Below the pieces are notes generated by a model, which was not told the origin of the DNA, ran no database searches, and worked only from the letters and a program-made list of their open reading frames with translations. DNA of 7,472 nucleotides, taken from the NCBI GenBank assembly GCA_937897315.1, contig CALCNS010000302.1, positions 1 through 7,472 of the forward strand, in the 5' to 3' direction. Of the stretch, positions 6,395-7,472 are shown one piece after another. This DNA comes from an uncultured Bacillota bacterium (GTDB lineage Bacteria; Bacillota; JAAYKD01). A program made the position numbers and the translations under genes. Position 1 is the stretch's first letter, and the number at the start of each line of letters is the position of its first letter.

Positions 6395-7060
6395 TTATCC
6401 TTCAATTTCGGGTCCAAACTCTTTTAGATGTACAGCTACCGTAAAAGGAGCTTCGGTCTTTGCTCGAATCTCTTCCAATGAGACGCCTCTACGCTTCTCT
6501 CTTAGCAGCAACCCTCCTATGGTAACATCCAAAACGGCTAATTCTGTGATGATACGATGTACTTTCTGGTAAGCGGTGAGTGGAAGGCGGCACCTCTTTA
6601 GAATTTTCGCTGCATCCCCTTTGGCGGTATGAGTCATGACCACGATCACTCTCTTTGCCCCTACTACCAAGTCCATAGCTCCGCCCATGCCGGGTACCAT
6701 TTTCTGTGGAACAATATGGCTGGCTAAGGAACCTTCTTCATCCACTTCCAATGCTCCTAACATGGTTTGATCGATATGTCCTCCGCGAATGATTCCGAAC
6801 GAAGTGGCACTATCGAAGTAACTGGCGTATGGCTTCACGGTCACTTTTGCACCCCCGGCATTGACGACGTGGGGATTTGAAGAATCCAGTGTAGCCATTT
6901 TATCCATCCCCATAATCCCGTTCTCCGATTGTAGTATGATGCGAATGCCTTCCCTTACATAGTTCGCTACCATAGTCGGCACACCAATTCCTAAATTGAC
7001 TACATCCCCATCTGCTAACTCTTCCGCTGCTCGACGAGCGATTACTTCTTTAGGATCCAT
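6395..7060 (-). CDS. atoA: 3-oxoacid/acetoacetate CoA-transferase, beta subunit
   Basis: A 221-residue beta subunit of a class I CoA-transferase, matching the usual length of AtoA/ScoB. It begins MDPKEVIARRAAEEL, very like E. coli AtoA. It has the glycine loop NLGIGVPTMVANY (22-34), the catalytic glutamate E46 in LQSENG, which forms the glutamyl-CoA thioester intermediate, and the signatures FDSATSFGIIRGGHID and MVPGMGGAMDLV. With the alpha subunit it moves CoA between acyl-CoA and 3-oxoacids such as acetoacetate, in the cytoplasm. GGAG (7068-7071) lies 7 bases before the ATG and the gene overlaps the alpha-subunit end by 19 bases, so they are translationally coupled. The symbol follows sequence resemblance; Bacillus ScoB and YodR are related alternatives, and the true acyl substrate is not determined. 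Confidence 0.92.
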   Translation of the reverse strand: MDPKEVIARRAAEELADGDVVNLGIGVPTMVANYVREGIRIILQSENGIMGMDKMATLDSSNPHVVNAGGAKVTVKPYASYFDSATSFGIIRGGHIDQTMLGALEVDEEGSLASHIVPQKMVPGMGGAMDLVVGAKRVIVVMTHTAKGDAAKILKRCRLPLTAYQKVHRIITELAVLDVTIGGLLLREKRRGVSLEEIRAKTEAPFTVAVHLKEFGPEIEG

Positions 7061-7472
7061 TCTGCATCTCCTTTCACTAGAAAATCAATAAATATACCAG
7101 ATGTCATAATACACTCTGGTTCTAATTCACCGATTTCGACAAGTTCTTCACTCGTTGCCAAGACCAAGTCTGCCGCCATAGCCATCAGGGGGTTAAAATT
7201 ACGAGTAGTACCTGCATAATATAAGTTTCCAAAAGAGTCTGCCTTGGTCGCATGTATGAGGGCTAAATCTGCTCTTATAGGTGTTTCTAGAAGGTATTCT
7301 TTACCATCAATTTCCAGTATTTTTTTCCCTTCCGCCACATGTGTCCCTAATCCAGTCGGAGTGAGCACTCCCCCTAACCCATGTCCACCGCAGCGAATTC
7401 TCTCTGCCAAAGTGCCTTGAGGGACTAATTCGACTTCTAAATCACCGGCAGACATTTGCTTTCCCGTCTCAG
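7042..7472 (-). CDS. atoD: 3-oxoacid/acetoacetate CoA-transferase, alpha subunit, C-terminal part cut by window edge
   Basis: About 143 codons of a CoA-transferase alpha subunit; the frame is still open at the window end. The visible part starts ETGKQMSAGDLEVELVPQGT, then IRCGGHGLGG and LTPTGLGT, then RADLALIHA and ARNF-like TRNFNPLMAMAADL. It lines up with the later two thirds of E. coli AtoD (about 220 aa), so roughly 75 N-terminal residues and the true start lie beyond 7472. The ATG at 7453-7455 is internal and should not be taken as the start, because the family's ETG motif lies before it. The alpha subunit supplies the CoA-binding half of the heterodimer. Its 3' end overlaps the beta subunit start by 19 bases. 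Confidence 0.9.
   Translation of the reverse strand, partial: ETGKQMSAGDLEVELVPQGTLAERIRCGGHGLGGVLTPTGLGTHVAEGKKILEIDGKEYLLETPIRADLALIHATKADSFGNLYYAGTTRNFNPLMAMAADLVLATSEELVEIGELEPECIMTSGIFIDFLVKGDAEWILKK

Noticed and set aside
6319..6417. A longer aldo/keto reductase starting at 6417 and overlapping the CoA-transferase beta gene.
   Set aside because: The extra 33 codons run through the end of the beta-subunit gene and the hairpin, and are not reductase-like. A GAAGGAG motif precedes the start at 6318.
7453..7455. ATG as the start of a 137-residue CoA-transferase alpha subunit.
   Set aside because: The frame remains open to the window edge and the codons before it encode the family's ETG motif, so this ATG is internal and the gene is cut by the edge.

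Overview
The window looks like chromosomal DNA of a low-to-moderate GC Gram-positive bacterium (Firmicutes, probably a Bacillus-like lineage). The signs are strong GGAGG/AAGGAG ribosome binding sites before almost every gene, sigma-A type promoters, U-tract terminators, and a lysine riboswitch (L-box) whose layout closely follows the Bacillus lysC leader as I remember it. The species cannot be fixed from the sequence alone.

Left block (1-1655, minus strand): two overlapping genes for FtsX/MacB-type ABC transporter permeases. The complete one (509 aa) has a large extracytoplasmic domain between its first and second membrane segments. The second starts inside the stop region of the first (8-nt overlap) and leaves the window after 44 codons. 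No ATPase gene is visible, so it must lie outside if the system is complete.

Central control region (1656-2166): a 511-base gap between divergent genes. It holds an extended -10 promoter for the permease pair, a spaced inverted repeat, a good sigma-A promoter pointing right (TAGACA-17-TATACT), and a full lysine riboswitch with aptamer, an antiterminator of 11 positions and an intrinsic terminator.

Central operon (2167-5164, plus strand): an APC-superfamily amino acid permease (461 aa), then after 22 bases a YtcJ/NfdA-type metal-dependent amidohydrolase (529 aa). The riboswitch fold predicts transcription when lysine is scarce, so the permease is probably a lysine (or lysine-precursor) importer. 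The amidohydrolase may release lysine or a related compound from an N-acylated or cyclic form; that is inference. A bidirectional terminator (5163-5201) separates this operon from the convergent genes on the right.

Right block (5200-7472, minus strand): the two subunits of an AtoDA-type 3-oxoacid/acetoacetate CoA-transferase (alpha subunit cut by the window edge, 19-nt overlap with beta), a strong hairpin, then an aldo/keto reductase carrying a C-terminal domain with two 4Fe-4S cluster motifs. I saw no mobile elements, tRNA, rRNA or CRISPR array. The most notable item is the coupling of a lysine riboswitch to a permease-amidohydrolase pair, together with apparent departures of the aptamer from the family consensus.
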